Shown piece by piece: positions 46,401 to 57,854 of a stretch of 64,000 nucleotides of DNA. The DNA is from Gymnopus androsaceus JB14 (lineage: Eukaryota; Basidiomycota; Agaricomycetes; Agaricales; Omphalotaceae). How positions within the stretch are numbered: position 1 is the stretch's first letter; each line of letters begins with the position of its first letter. Where the stretch lies: assembly GCA_009733575.1 (NCBI GenBank), contig ML769464.1, forward strand, positions 62,001 to 126,000. The letters are read 5' to 3'. The position numbers were made by a program, and so were the translations under genes. The notes under the pieces were generated by a model that saw nothing but the letters and a program-made list of their open reading frames with translations, had not been told where the DNA came from and did no database searches.

Positions 46401-48609
46401 GCCTCAACTCTCTCCTGAAAGTTAGGCACTTCCTTATCTGGTAGGAATGATGAAGGAAGATTACAGATATTGAATCTCAACCTAGCCATTACAGTGAAAC
46501 ATCTAAAGGCCAAGTTTTGGTGCTGGGAAGATAGATCATAAGCCACACCCTGGATTCCGGATTTGGGGCTGGTGATGAATTCTGAAAATGATGCATGAAA
46601 CATATAAATACATTTATCCTTCTCTGAGATATAGCACACAGATTGCAATTTATAGATCAGATCTTCAACAAGTTCCACATCAACTGCTAAAAGTTCAGCA
46701 ATTGCATTACATGTCAATGGTTTTCCTGCGGTGATGATTGCATAAATAATCATCCAATCTTGTTCATGTTCCTTTTGTGAGATTTCATTCTCATTGTTGT
46801 GAATGGCATTCACCATAATTCCAGTATATAGCTCCCTCATGCCTTCAGTCTTATTTCCCTCCTTAATTGAATCTTTTAACCTGTTTTCCTTCCTCTTGTT
46901 GCTGCTTGCACCCTTTACAAATTTGACAACAGTTGCTGCATAGATGAATAGCGCTCCAGACAGCATTTTAAGCCTCTCAAGCTGATCCTCTGAGGAATAT
47001 ATATTTTTCAGCTCAGCCTTAATGTAGGTGTATATATCCTGTTGCACAAGACTCTCCTCCACACAGTGTAGAATGAATTCCTGAATTTCAGAAATTGGTT
47101 TAGGTCTTGAATCATTAAACTGCATAAGCTCCTGCTGAATTGCATGTTCTGGGCGGCTAGTCAAGAAGAACTTTAATCCTGGCATTTGTCTTTTCTGGAT
47201 TGCAGATATGAGAGGTTTAAGGACTAATGAAATATCCTCACATTCATCCAGAGCATCTATAATAATGACTGGTGTATGTGCTCCCATTTTTCCGAATTTA
47301 GTAACATCCTTCCATGGGTCAATTAATAGTTCTTTGACTTGAACATCTGGCATCTTTGTTGGTATATCAGGATTTTTAATCAAGATATCTCTAAGTGACA
47401 TGGCAAATGGTCTGGAGAACCTTGCTAGCTGATATGCCAAAGTACGAATAATTGATCGGTGATCTTTACATTCTGGAATCTGCCGTGAGCAGAAGAAAGT
47501 TCCAGCAAGCAGTTGTTTTCCCTCAAGTGCTTCACAAATTGACTTCGCAATTGTGCTTTTGCCTGTTCCAGCCATTCCACACATCCAATAGCCTAACTTA
47601 CTGTCAGGTGCGGAAGTAGTCGCCCATTCCTCAATGTGTTTAAGGATCTCTTTCCTTGTCCCAGGGTAGCATGACTTCCTGGCAAATTTAACACCTATGT
47701 CTGTATCATGGTATGCCTCGGATGAGTGCTTCAGCTGTCTCAGAAAAAATTCCTGCTATACCATTAATTGATTTAATTAATTTTCTTTGCTTTGCCAACC
47801 TTACCTGTCCAATTTCAGCAGCATTTGTCTGAATAGCAATCAGAATTGAAATCTGCAAGTCAATTAGTGTTTGCTAATTGTATAATAGTATCCACTGATG
47901 TTACCTTGCATTGTTCAAATGCATCTTGAATTTTTTTTTCAAATGCTTGAATTGTGTCAGCAATCCCCTCAGACTGAACGATTTTTTGGAATAGTCCATT
48001 GCTCTGTTGCTCTTTGACCTCTTGACTGATACTATTCAAGCCACTACAAGATGGTTTGCAAATAAAATCATTCTAGCATCTGAGGAGTACTTACTTGATT
48101 AGATCTTGAATCACTTCATGAGTTGCTTCAAAGCCTGCTCGGTCCAGGTACATTTGTAGATAGGTGGTGCGGGAAGCCAAATCTTTGGCCAACCCCTCAA
48201 GTTTCTCAGTATTGCCAGAAACATTCTATAGATATGATTGAGACATTGGTTAGTATCCCAAAAATACAAAAGATTATATTCAGACCTTATAAATCTCAAT
48301 GCATGCACACACTCCAACTACAGCAATCTGCAAAGGTGGAAGTGGTGCTGACAACTCTTTCAACACTTTCAGAGCAGTATCTAGAGTGCCTCCAATAGTA
48401 GCTCCGATACTTTGATGTTTCGGAGATTTTGGTGCGGATGTGGACGCAGGCTGGTTCCCAGCTGTGGCAGTGCTTGCGGGGTTCTCCTGAACCTGCAATG
48501 GAGGGCTTGCATCTAGCGTAGGAGTTGGAACTTGGCTTTCGGCAGCTGTTGCATTACGATTTTTCTCTTTGTTATGGCTGAAGAGTTTGCGGACAATTTT
48601 CTTAGCCAT
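43474..48609 (-). CDS. NACHT-WD40 NLR (STAND) protein with helical N-terminus
   Basis: Fungal NLRs control nonself recognition and programmed cell death. The start [19 protein letters not shown] (48609) leads to a disordered Ser/Pro/Thr stretch and a helical domain over several exons ([38 protein letters not shown]), resembling the HeLo-like/MLKL-type N-domains of agaricomycete NLRs. The NACHT domain has Walker [14 protein letters not shown] and Walker [14 protein letters not shown], then FFLTSRPEH. After a linker come about 17 WD40 repeats of 43 residues (129 bases), 45935 down to 43780. A last exon across a 62-base intron (43677-43738) gives [19 protein letters not shown] and the stop at 43474. 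Single-base shifts occur near 45465 and 44888, and 44452-44760 is badly broken. The NACHT exon is fully open. Confidence 0.85.
43780..45935 (-). repeat. Tandem array of about 17 nearly identical WD40 repeats
   Basis: The unit is 129 bases (43 residues), with a constant core [17 protein letters not shown] and [19 protein letters not shown]. Differences gather at residues 4-5 after GH (DY, DF, GY, GS, NY, ND, DS), residue 7 (H, Y, C, S) and the residue after SGS (S, D, F, H, G). Such high internal conservation implies ongoing repeat exchange. Confidence 0.9.
44452..44760 (-). repeat. Damaged WD40 units within the NLR array
   Basis: Two or three units here are shortened by many small deletions (for example the linker between ATCCTG and GCATCCC), while units on both sides are intact. 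Such dense small losses in one place suggest collapsed or poor-quality assembly of a repeat more than evolution. Confidence 0.6.
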
Positions 48610-49106
48610 TCCGAAGTTGTGAAGGGGTGAAGAAGGCAAGTTTTGATGTCATTCATCTTATGTAGTCCTTGAAATAAGGTTCAGTCATACAAGATGATTG
48701 GAGAACAAATTTCGTGTTTAGACAGTGTGGCAACTTCGGCTACAGCCTCCTTTGGGACTATAGCAATATTATATCAGTCATATCACAATTGAAAGAAAGT
48801 CAAGTAAGTAAAGTATTGCAAAGTCGTAAAGACTAAGGACAAGAGTACAGTAGAGTGGAGCTTGACTCTGGACAGATGAGACTGGACAAGATTCAGAGAA
48901 AAGCAAGGACGAAAAACTTCAAGTTGGAGCATACGGTAATTGGATCATCGTTCGTTCGTGGATGCAGTGTATGTATGTATCATTGTATGTGTGGGATTGC
49001 GATGTGGGAAGTGAGAAAGAGCATGCAAGGGGCAAAAAAGAGAGAGCGGGTCCAGAAAGGACTCGTGCAACGCAAGGCCAAGACCTATAACAAGAAAAGA
49101 AGCCAA
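48610..49106. other. Intergenic between NLR start and 49-kb gene end
   Basis: Holds the NLR upstream region and, from about 48780, the 3' flank of the 49-kb gene that is duplicated near 30140 and 34620. The phrase TCGTTCGTTCGTGGATGCAG is common to all three. Confidence 0.5.
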
Positions 49107-51433
49107 TCAATCAACATCATCCAATCCCCCATACACAGGAGCCTGTGCCGGAGGAGTAGGAGTAGTAGGAGTAGTCGGATCCGACGACCGTCCAAACGAG
49201 AACGAAGGGTTCAAGTTTGTTCCTGAGCCTGTTCCTGAGCTGTTCGTGTTCGTGTTCGTGTTCGAGGTCTTCGACGCAGCAGACGTCTTACCCGAGTTGG
49301 CGCTCTTTGCAGATGTAACATTAGCGGCATTGGTGTTGCGTTTCTTCCTCAAAGCTTTTTTCCGTTTCTGCTCCTTGGCGAAAATCTGCAATTCTTCGAG
49401 ACTATCCATGATGTGTTCTTTTGACGGGCGGTCGTTGAGTCTAGAAGGAGGAAAGGGTTCAGACGGGAAGAAACAAGGGGAAGCATTGACTGTACACACC
49501 TGAGAATCATCGCGTCCGTGATATCACTCCCAAGCAAAAACGGCATATCCTCCACCATCTTATTATACACTTTAGCCAGCACATTCGCCCCTCCCTTCGT
49601 AGCTACCGCGACGGCCTCCCATCCCAGGAACCTCGTCTTCAACCTCGGTCTCAGTTCCTCCCGCAAATCCTCCAAGTCAGGATCATCCGGATCCTCCAGA
49701 TAGCCCATCGTATCACCATCATCATCATCTCCTAGTCCAGGAGGGGGATTCCCATCATCATCGCTGCAACCAACTGCGCTGGATGAAAAGCGCCTGCTCC
49801 TGCAGAAGCAGGGGTCGCAACAGCCTCAACCCAGCTACTCGCTCGATCGATTCGCTGCTGAGAGGCCAACTGAAGTTTAAGCACCCTTTTCAATTCCGCA
49901 AGATGGGTTTCTTCGGTTATACCTTTGAAGCAAGATTGGAGTAACAAGTGAATGGAATGAACAGTTTCGTTGAGCTCGGTTTCGATGATTTTTAGTGCAC
50001 GTGGACGGTACTCGGGTTCTTCGGATAAGGTTAGGACGGCGGCTTGGTAACTGTTTGAATCTTGGGGACGGAGGAGATGTGAGTGGCTGTCGAGCAGGTC
50101 GATGATGGAGTCCGCGTCAGTCTCGGAGGCATATATACCGAGGGCAGCGGCAAAATTGGAGGAAGAGGAGGTGGCGATGGTGGAGAGGACCTCCATGAGT
50201 TCGTCGGTTGTCGAAACGGGCTCTTCGCTGAGATCCATCATAGCGATATAGAGAGGAAGGGAAGGTTCGAGTGAGAAGAGCTCGTGGAGGCGTTCCATGA
50301 CGAGATCCCGAACGACGAGACGTTTTTGATTTATTGTAGAAGACCAGTGCTTGGCGTGAAATTTGCATGTACATTTCTCGTCCTCGTCATCCGAAGCGCA
50401 GTAAGAATCGTCTTCATCTAGATCTTCATCCTCTGAAGGGTCATCCATACAATCGTCTTCGTCTTCGTCTTCATAGCCTAGATGAATAGAAAATCAGAAA
50501 GAAATCGAAGAATAGCGTACAGACTCACCTGTGCTACCACCCCGCAAAGCGTAAATAAGAGACTTCCATCCGAGGCAATCCTCAATATCCAAAAGCATCT
50601 CTGGAATCTTTTTCTTCCCTTGTCGTTCATTAGCTGCCAACATTGATACAAAAAGCTCGCGCCAGACCCAAAGCAGAATCTTGTCCATATTCTCGATATT
50701 CCGATGAGCGAATCGGTTGATCAGCTTGCCTGACGTCGATCGAATGGCCAAATCTACTGGTAGAATGGCTACAGAGCATTTGACACCTAGTGTATTGTGA
50801 GCAGAGCTTTTCGATGAACGTCAGAACACGTACCCTCCCGGACCAGGGTAATCACCAATCTCGAGAATAACTTCCCAAACATATAACAGCGCGGCATGAG
50901 CTGGGCAAAGTTGACTTTGTGCTCGTACACGACGCTCCAGATGACTTGAATCCAATTTGTCAGGCTTTCTATGATTTCGGAGAGGATCTCTGCGCGACTG
51001 GAGCGTTGTTTGTCTTTAAGGAAGCTAAGCTTGCTATCACGTCGCAATGCATTCAATAGAGACCGGATTTCTTTCTGGAAACATGGTTAACGAATGATCA
51101 AAATAATGGGAAAGTTCAAGGTACCTTTTTAGACTTGAGATCGATACTGGGGGTGTTTTGGTAGCGTTTTTGGAGTCGAGTGGCGGAAGATACGACTGCA
51201 GAATTGTTAGCCGCGTTGTCTATAACAGATGCTTTGACGAACCTCTTTTCGCGTTCTCCTTGGGCAATGAGCTCAGCAACGTGCACTGAGGTGCTTCTCA
51301 ACAAGGTGCTGTCTAGCTTCTTCGGGCAGAGAATCGTAAATTTTGCGCAGCCTGGAAAGCAGATTAGACCGAGTAAACTCTAGGTGAATTCAGATTACTT
51401 TGTGGAAGAAGAAGCCGATGTTACTTTCGACAT
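49107..51433 (-). CDS. Conserved agaricomycete hypothetical protein, full-length copy
   Basis: I recognise the family as one found across mushroom-forming fungi, but it has no known function. Exons run from ATG 51433 (MSKVTSASSSTK) through LRKIYDSLPEEARQHL, AQGEREKRFVKASVIDNAAN, LSFLKDKQRSSRAEILSEII, MAIRSTSGKLINRF, an acidic stretch (DPSEDEDLDEDDSYCASDDE), HAKHWSSTINQKRLVVRDLV, LGIYASETDADSIIDLLDSH, GYLEDPDDPDLEDLREELRP, and a basic helix (AKEQKRKKALRKKRN). It ends in a low-complexity tail (SNTNTNTNSSGTGSGTN) and GGLDDVD. The pattern is all-helical with a charged C-terminus. One frame change is needed near 51305 and possibly others at exon edges. Three partial copies of this gene lie within 20 kb. 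Confidence 0.75.
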
Positions 51434-51712
51434 TTTCTGAGAATAGAAACCCGCAACTTGGTCAAGGTTCAAGGATAAACGCGACTGAAAGTGGTAAGGT
51501 GGTTAAGATTCAAGAACAAACGCGACCGGCGTCTAGGTCCCGAATCCCGAATCCTCGGCGCTTAGCGCTCACTGCTTGGAGGTACTGAGTGGGTACGGAG
51601 AGATAGTGAACCAGGCTACGGTATTGTAACGGTTGTATTTCATACATTGGCAAGTGTTTTAAGAACGATTTTCAGTGCCGTATCTACCGAAGTGCGTCGT
51701 ACTTATGGTACT
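51434..51712. other. Spacer between 49-kb gene and F-box E
   Basis: Nothing is recognised. It is the shared upstream/downstream flank of the two minus-strand genes. Confidence 0.35.
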
Positions 51713-52492
51713 TCACTTATAATCCACTTCCAAGCCCGATAGCTCAGATATGGAAGCAATGCTATTCCCGACCTCGCAGAACCTCCGGAGAGTTATCTTC
51801 TGTAACCTAACCAATCCGCTGGGCTGTCCGCTGTCAGATCTATCTGGCCACCATCGTGAAAGAACCATGGATGTCAGTTCCACCGGATAGCGTACAGCGC
51901 CGTGGAATCCTCGATCCAGCACAATGTCCGTGAGCTTTGGAAGAAAGATATTTCGATCCGCTTTCGTGCAAGTCAACGCTCGGAGCAGGGGAACTACTTC
52001 AAATCGAGAGTCAACAAGTTGGAGCTGATTTGATTGTGGGAAATAGAGAGAGCATTGGTTTCAAGTGCTCAGTAAATTCGATATTCGGAAAGAACCTGAG
52101 TGTGAAGGAGGATAAGGCAGTTGCAGAGCGGCGTTGAAAACCGATCACATCTGCAAGAAGGTGGGAGTTATTCTGACCTCCGTAAAGAAGAGTCAGGTCT
52201 TCAAGGAGAGGCGTAGTAAGGCAGGATAAGATACTCCCACCATTCACTTCGTGACAGGAGACTGTGAGCGACTTCAACATGGAAAATGATGTAGAGCTGT
52301 CGCTGCTAAATCCGGAGAGCTCGGACAAAGCGTTACTTGTTAGCTGGATGGTAAGTTGAACCAGATTTTTGCCACACTGTTGTAGTAAATCCGCACATAA
52401 ATCGGAAAGATAACTCGGAGCGAGGTTTCCACTGCGATTCAAGATCTTCAGCGACTTGAGCTGTTGCGCAGGTAACCTCAACGGTCCTAGGC
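51713..52492 (-). pseudogene. F-box/LRR-like E, C-terminal half (split by insertion)
   Basis: Encodes the family tail: GLGPLRLPAQQLKSLKIL, FSMLKSLTVSCHEVNG, PLLEDLTLLYGGQNN, LLPKL-type and VELTSMVLSRWWPDRSDS motifs, GLVRLQKITLRRF, ISELSGLEVDYK before the stop at 51713. There is a frame change near 51990. Its 5' end stops abruptly at the inserted element; the missing N-terminal half is at 54850-55607. Confidence 0.75.
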
Positions 52493-54849
52493 CATCAGTA
52501 AATCCCGGAAAGTGTGCTGAGCGATTATACAAATTTATATATTCAAAAATATCTTTGCGATATTGCATTTGTTTGAAATGCGATGCAGATCAATAGGAAC
52601 AATGAGACCAGATTATAAGCAATTGTGAGATGGGTGTCATTATTATACGACACTGCAGCGCTGTGTGATCATCTCAACTGATGCTCATACATTTTTAATC
52701 TTACCGTCATCTTCCATGTTATTGTAACTCAGGGGAAATATTTTGACAGTACTCTACCAGATGGTCGCCCTTCAAGGGGTCCGAAAAAATATTTAATTAC
52801 ACCATGCCAAAAATATTTTAAGGGCTTGGAGGGCAACCACCCACCCACGCAACACCCACGTGATGTCTGATATACCATATATGGTAATAATTTTATCTAT
52901 GACTTTACAAATCTTGATGATATATGAAGATGACCTCATAAATATCTCCTGCTGATGCCTATTTCTAGCTTAATACTTCGATTTGGCATATATCAGCTAC
53001 AGATGAATACTATAACAATTACCAATAGCATATTTAACCTTCAAAGTTCTCAGAGCTCTGAAAGATAGTTTGAAAAAAAATTAGTGCCTCTCAGCAGCAA
53101 CCAACCACCCACCATAGTGTAATGACTGTAATTCCGGTACCCCTTGTCGCCCTTCTATATTGTTAATATAAGTCTATAAGGTAAAGAAAGCTTTCCTCAA
53201 GTTTATAGTGGTGTGTCATTCTTCAATAATCTTATAGTTGGCTTATAAGGCCCGCTAACATTGGTTTCACAATTGTAGATTTATGTATCATCTTTGCACC
53301 AATATAGCACATTGCCTTTCAGTCTCGGTGTATCAGAGCCTCAAATCTACTTGCCACTTCAATCATCTCTTTTATGGCTAAGTGACCTATGATTTCTGCG
53401 CACCAACTTCCTTCTTCCTCAATGAAACCTGAACATTAACAGTCTGCTTCTCAAGCCTCTTCAGATGGCTTTGTAGCATATATCTAATCTGATCTCATTG
53501 TACCATATTTGATGAAAGTCGCAACTTGAACTTTGACTGCTGTTGGACTCCTGAGCCTGTAGAGTCGAAAGCCTACAATTAAGCCTTCCCCCGGGCCCTA
53601 AGGGTATGTGTACACTTACGGTACAGTAGCCTGGGCCTTCGACCACGGTCGACTCAGGTCCTCGTCTACAGGAAAATACACACTGGCACAACCCTATGAC
53701 AGCTGTACAACGAATAAAAAGCATCCCTTCTTCCAAATAACTTAAGTTTTCTTTTCCTCCCTCTCCCTTCACTCCCAATCTTGTTTCACCTCTCCAAGTC
53801 ACTTCACATGGAGAATTCTAGGCTCTCGTTGAACTACAAGTCGGATGCAGCGCTTCAGGTATATTAGGTAGGTCATAATCACGCCGAATTCAATGTCTCC
53901 GATGAGTGAGTTTTCTATTGTCCATAACTTAAATCATATGTTCTCATTGTATCTCCACATCTAGTACCCTGTCGTTCACCCTGGGGACACTATTGTGAGC
54001 TACATTATTCCTTTCTACAAACTGCGACTGATTCATTTGTACCAGCTCTAGTCCGCTTTTCACGGTGAGCTGCTCCGTCCATTATGTACACACTTTTCTA
54101 TTTCTTATTCATTTTTACTCGCCGCTTTGTTACTAAGTATTTGGTTTCCGCCATCCAACATCCTGTGGTAAGCATCGCCTGTCAGTTCAACCCTGATTCT
54201 TTTTAGATCTATCTGGCCCCTTGGAGATGGTATGTACTACATTTGCTCCTTGTAACAAGCCATGTAATCTTTACTAATCTCCTGGCGAGACGACGCTAAG
54301 TGAAGCAGGTGCACTGCTGCAATGCTATCAGATATTTTATTCTCTATAGTGTTACCTGATATTATTACTAGCTAGCTAGATTATCCATTACTCACTCGAA
54401 TATGATTTTTTATGCCATATCTTTCATTGTCCAAACACCCATTGAGTCAAATTTAAGCAAGTGAAGCAGGCCAACGTGTAATGATGGTGAGCGCAAGCGG
54501 TGATTCTGCGGTGCTGTGGTCCAGAGGTTATAACTCATCATATACAGCTACTATGCATGCACCATAATACGGTATGAGCATAAGATTGTACTACAATAAT
54601 ACTTTCGTACAATCTATCCTTCACATGACAATGAGCAACCTGCATGGCTTGGAATGCACACCAGGAGTAATGTTTAGGGCTGATGGAAATTAGGTATAGG
54701 AATTAACGAAAAGCTCGCAAAAGTATAATCGCTTACGAGCGATTATCATTCACGTCAAATATTCCATCAAAATTATAGCAATTATACCTAAATTATATGT
54801 GCATTGACAAATTATAATCGATTATGAACATTTCCATAATTTACTGATG
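52493..54849. mobile_element. 2.36-kb non-autonomous element inserted in F-box E
   Basis: The ends are CATCAGTAAAT (52493-52503) and ATTTACTGATG (54839-54849), and the inner 40 bases keep weaker inverted similarity (GGAAA...CGATTATA). AGG is found on both sides (52489-52491 and 54850-54852). The paralog at about 58910 has the uninterrupted sequence GGTCCTAGAATAGAGG, which shows the empty site. No transposase is visible. An LTR-like piece and PBS-like GTATCAGAGCC lie inside (about 53119-53345). Three-base duplications suit several DNA-transposon groups; the exact one is unknown. Confidence 0.75.
53119..53345 (+). mobile_element. Possible Ty1/copia LTR remnant inside the element
   Basis: A stretch starting TGTAATGACTG and ending CCCGCTAACA, with TATAAG boxes, is followed about 70 bases on by TGTATCAGAGCC. 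That resembles the initiator-Met tRNA primer site used by copia elements. No gag or pol is seen. The call is tentative. Confidence 0.3.
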
Positions 54850-55607
54850 AGGATAGAGGAATCATCGAGCCGCATTTCGACATGTTTCAATTTGTGCGCC
54901 GTCAACAAGACCTCCATGTTTTCAGGGAGACGAGCTTTCAGGCGGCTGACCGGGTCTCCTTTACTATCCACAATATCGAAAAACACTTCTTCGAGGAGAG
55001 GTAGGGAAGAAGATGGCAATTGAAAGATGGGAAGATATGATGATGGATTCCCCGAAAGATGCAGCAACCGAATACGACCAAAAGGGATGTAGTTGAGCGA
55101 TTGCCTGGCATTAGTTTGAGTAGAGATACTCAAATATAAATCCAATGGAAGACTTTGACTGCGGGCGATCCAGTCGTCAATATACCCAACCCCTCTCTCG
55201 ACAGTGATGAGGTGCTTTCTCCGGTTCAGACATAGTTTGCGCCAGATTCGAGGAGTGCCATGAGCAACCTTTCTCCATGCCACACATACCCCACAGATAA
55301 CGTACATTTTCCTCGCGAAATTGTAGTTGGCACTCCAAAAGATATTTTCGTTCGGAAGACACAACGCAAGCTTGAAGATTTCAGAGAGAATCTCCAGCGG
55401 AATTCGTCGGACTGGTGCCAGGATATTTCGAAACGAGGCGATATCAACGAGTTTCGCATCTTTTTGACGTGTCAACTCGGAGATCTGATTTTCGAGACTC
55501 TCCACCTTGGTCTCCGTTTCAGATAGTCGGGTTCGAAGAAAAGATACGTCGTTTGGTTCAAGGCATATCGGTGATTCGATGCGATGTTTGGATAGATATC
55601 GAGCCAT
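54850..55607 (-). pseudogene. F-box/LRR-like E, N-terminal half (split by insertion)
   Basis: Begins MARYLSKHRIESPICLEPND at 55607, then the coiled coil (TETKVESLENQISELTRQKD), F-box (ILAPVRRIPLEILSEIFKLA), MYVICGVCVAWRKVAHGT, and LRR-like strands to LDDSSIL, where the element interrupts. Open throughout. Read-through into the element ends within a few codons, so a truncated F-box protein without the LRR tail could still be made. Confidence 0.8.
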
Positions 55608-56106
55608 AATACGGACGTATTTCAGTGGAGGCTGTATGAAAGCGTAGGCGCTTAAGTATAAGTATATTGTAAGCGCCCAAACCCTAGCCTGAGTTCAAGT
55701 TTCTACAAATGGCTCATGCTTGGAAGAGTAGTCAAAATAAAGGTGGTACTGGTGCTGCTGATGCGTCAAAGTCGATCCTTGCTGAGTCGGCTGGGGGCTC
55801 TTCGTCGATCAAGCGCGTGGATGAGGATGTTAGGAGTGATATGGCTAGTTCGGACGGGGAGGATTGATGATAAGTTTGCTCTGTATTTATACGCATGCGC
55901 GAATGTAGCTGCAATCTGTTGTGAGGTTCCATGGGTTTTCTTTGTGCTGCAGGGTTCTCTCTCTCGTCGGCGGAGAAGGCATACGGTATCATAAAAGTAG
56001 TACATGATAAAAGCGAGAAAGGACAAAACACATCAGGCTACAAAAATTGGAGGGAATTCAAAGGAAATGCTCGATATACTACTGTACAGACACATCCGAC
56101 ACAGGA
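55608..56106. other. Intergenic with F-box E promoter and a small ORF
   Basis: The F-box E upstream region has GGCGCTT at 55647 and AAGCGCC at 55671, the motif seen before other paralogs. The rest holds the small ORF at 55709-55867 and nothing else recognised. Confidence 0.4.
55709..55867 (+). CDS. Small hydrophilic ORF, uncertain
   Basis: Fifty-two codons from ATG 55709 (MAHAWKSSQNKGGTGAADAS) with Ser, Gly and acidic residues and a GED ending. Codon use looks plausible, but no family is recognised. It might be a chance ORF. Confidence 0.2.
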   Translation: MAHAWKSSQNKGGTGAADASKSILAESAGGSSSIKRVDEDVRSDMASSDGED

Positions 56107-56655
56107 TCATGAGCCTGTAACGAGTTGCCCAGGGGAGACCAGGTCGACATACTGTACAAGAATGAGAGCATTGAGAAGCCCTGCAAAGAAGAAAAAACGT
56201 TTGAAAGCGCGGGCCCGGGCGATGCGCCCAGCGGGAGCAATATGAGTCGGAGATACCAGAGCATGCTGAAACAGCACAAGGTGTGCAACGAATGCTAGCG
56301 CAACTGCTTCATGGGGTAGTTGTGAATTTCTGACACGCAAGCTACCAGTGTGTTCGCCAATCGACTTGAGAAGCTCCAAGTCCTTTGACTTGCGTCCAAG
56401 TTGATAACTTGTTCCGCTCAAGCCAAAGGTTAATACTGCAGAGTGAATACCGGACATCCTTTTAGCATTGCGACCTGAGCAAAAATTGTTATAAACATTC
56501 ACGACGGCGAGTGCTCTGGGGTTCAAGCTTACCCGAGTTTTCGTTGAATATTGTATTCTGATTCACAACACGAGCAGAGATGAACCGACCCTCGTTCAGC
56601 TCAAAGTTGGAGGCAAATGCAAATGCACTACAAGTGGAGCTCTGTCACTTTTTGT
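56107..56655 (-). CDS. Hypothetical protein with hydrophobic segments
   Basis: Two exons read CSAFAFASNFELNEGRFISA and ARVVNQNTIFNENSG, then (after an intron near 56477-56535) RNAKRMSGIHSAVLTFGLSG, LGRKSKDLELLKSIGEH, and two hydrophobic stretches (VALAFVAHLVLFQHALVS; FFFFAGLLNALILVQYV) before the stop. That suggests a small membrane protein. The family is not recognised. The 5' end is unclear: the exon at 56690-56830 (LNAELQVLHSIVRSTNSRP) may belong here or to the Uds1-like gene upstream. Confidence 0.4.
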
Positions 56656-56861
56656 CGGGGTAGGTTACTGGTATGATAATCACCCGTAGTCTCCTTGCGC
56701 TGTCTGGGAACGATCACCATCATAGCCAATGCCCGTGGTAAGCATTCCCGAATCAGGACGAGAATTGGTGGACCGGACAATAGAATGCAGTACTTGTAAT
56801 TCTGCGTTCAACTTGTCTAGGGCCCACGTAAGTGAACTGAGCGGCGTACACTAGTCAAAAA

Positions 56862-57540
56862 AAACCAGAAACCCAACCTGCACTTTGTTCTTGCTGCTTG
56901 AGAGTGGTATGAAGGCTTTCTATGGAAGCTTCCAAATCAACTTTTTCCTTGTCACGTTCTGCGAGGAGGGCTTGTAGCCGACGAACCTCGTTGAGCAGGC
57001 CGCTACCGATTTCAAAAGCAAATTCTTGTAAAAGAATCATAAGTTGAATAAAACTCCTGGGCTTCGGTTAGTACTAACCGACATCGTCTGCCCTGCGTGC
57101 AGCATTCTTGGCTCGTCGTGACTGGGAGGCTGCAGACATATTTGCAGAGGCCTCAGTAGGTTCTTCACTAGGATGCTGAGCAACTTGCGTAGACGGTGTC
57201 GGTGAACTTGTCTAGATTGTCCAAGTGATCAGTACCGATCAAAGAACCAGGAAAAGTTACGCACTTCTCCAAATGCACTGGACGCAAACTGAGCATTCTC
57301 TGCATCCCAAGCTACTAATGAATCTGCTAATTCTCTGTACTTGTCCATGGCTTGTTTATCTGGCTTGTCCACATCCAATTCCTGAACTAGCTGCATGATT
57401 CGTACTTCCAATTCCATCTGTTGAGCAAGAAGCTGCTGCCCAAGGGCGGCTGCCTGCTGTAGTTGCTGTTCCTTTGCATCGAGCAGAGACTGCAGATGGG
57501 ACCGAATGTCGCCTGCAGAGTCGTGATGATTTTGAGCCAT
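56862..57540 (-). CDS. Uds1-type (Up-regulated during septation 1) coiled-coil protein, 5' part
   Basis: Exon 1 (ATG 57540) is glutamine-rich coiled coil: MAQNHHDSAGDIRSHLQSLL and QQLLAQQMELEVRIMQLV, ending near AENAQFASSAFGE. Exon 2 gives SQSRRAKNAARRADDV. Exon 3 gives EFAFEIGSGLLNEVRRLQAL and LEASIESLHTTLKQQEQSA, the start of the Uds1 domain. Homologues continue for several hundred coiled-coil residues; here that continuation is missing after about 56862 and an unrelated-looking exon follows. The gene is probably truncated or rearranged. Fungal Uds1 relatives are linked to septation and cell polarity, but no role can be shown here. Confidence 0.65.
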
Positions 57541-57854
57541 CACCCGGTGAGCTAGGAAGATTCAAAGGAAAACACGAGGCATCTGCACATAGAAGCTGTC
57601 ATAGCTATTCCGAGTTAATTGGCGTATCAGTACTTAGTCCCAAACCGGTAATACCTCACCTAACCGAGAGTGAGCTGTGAAGATAAGAGGCGCTCAACGA
57701 GAACACAGGGTACATATTTAGAGCCTGTAACGCTTAACATGTACCGGTAAATGCTCAAGATTCTTCCTTGATTTTTTCGAGGAATTTGACGGAATTCGGA
57801 CGCCTATGTTTGATCAACTTGCGATCTTTGTCGAGAGTGTGTTTTCCCTATCTT

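Noticed and set aside
53461..53802. Coding gene inside the element at 52.5-54.8 kb
   Set aside because: The ORF has no family motif and lies among AT-rich and LTR-like sequence.
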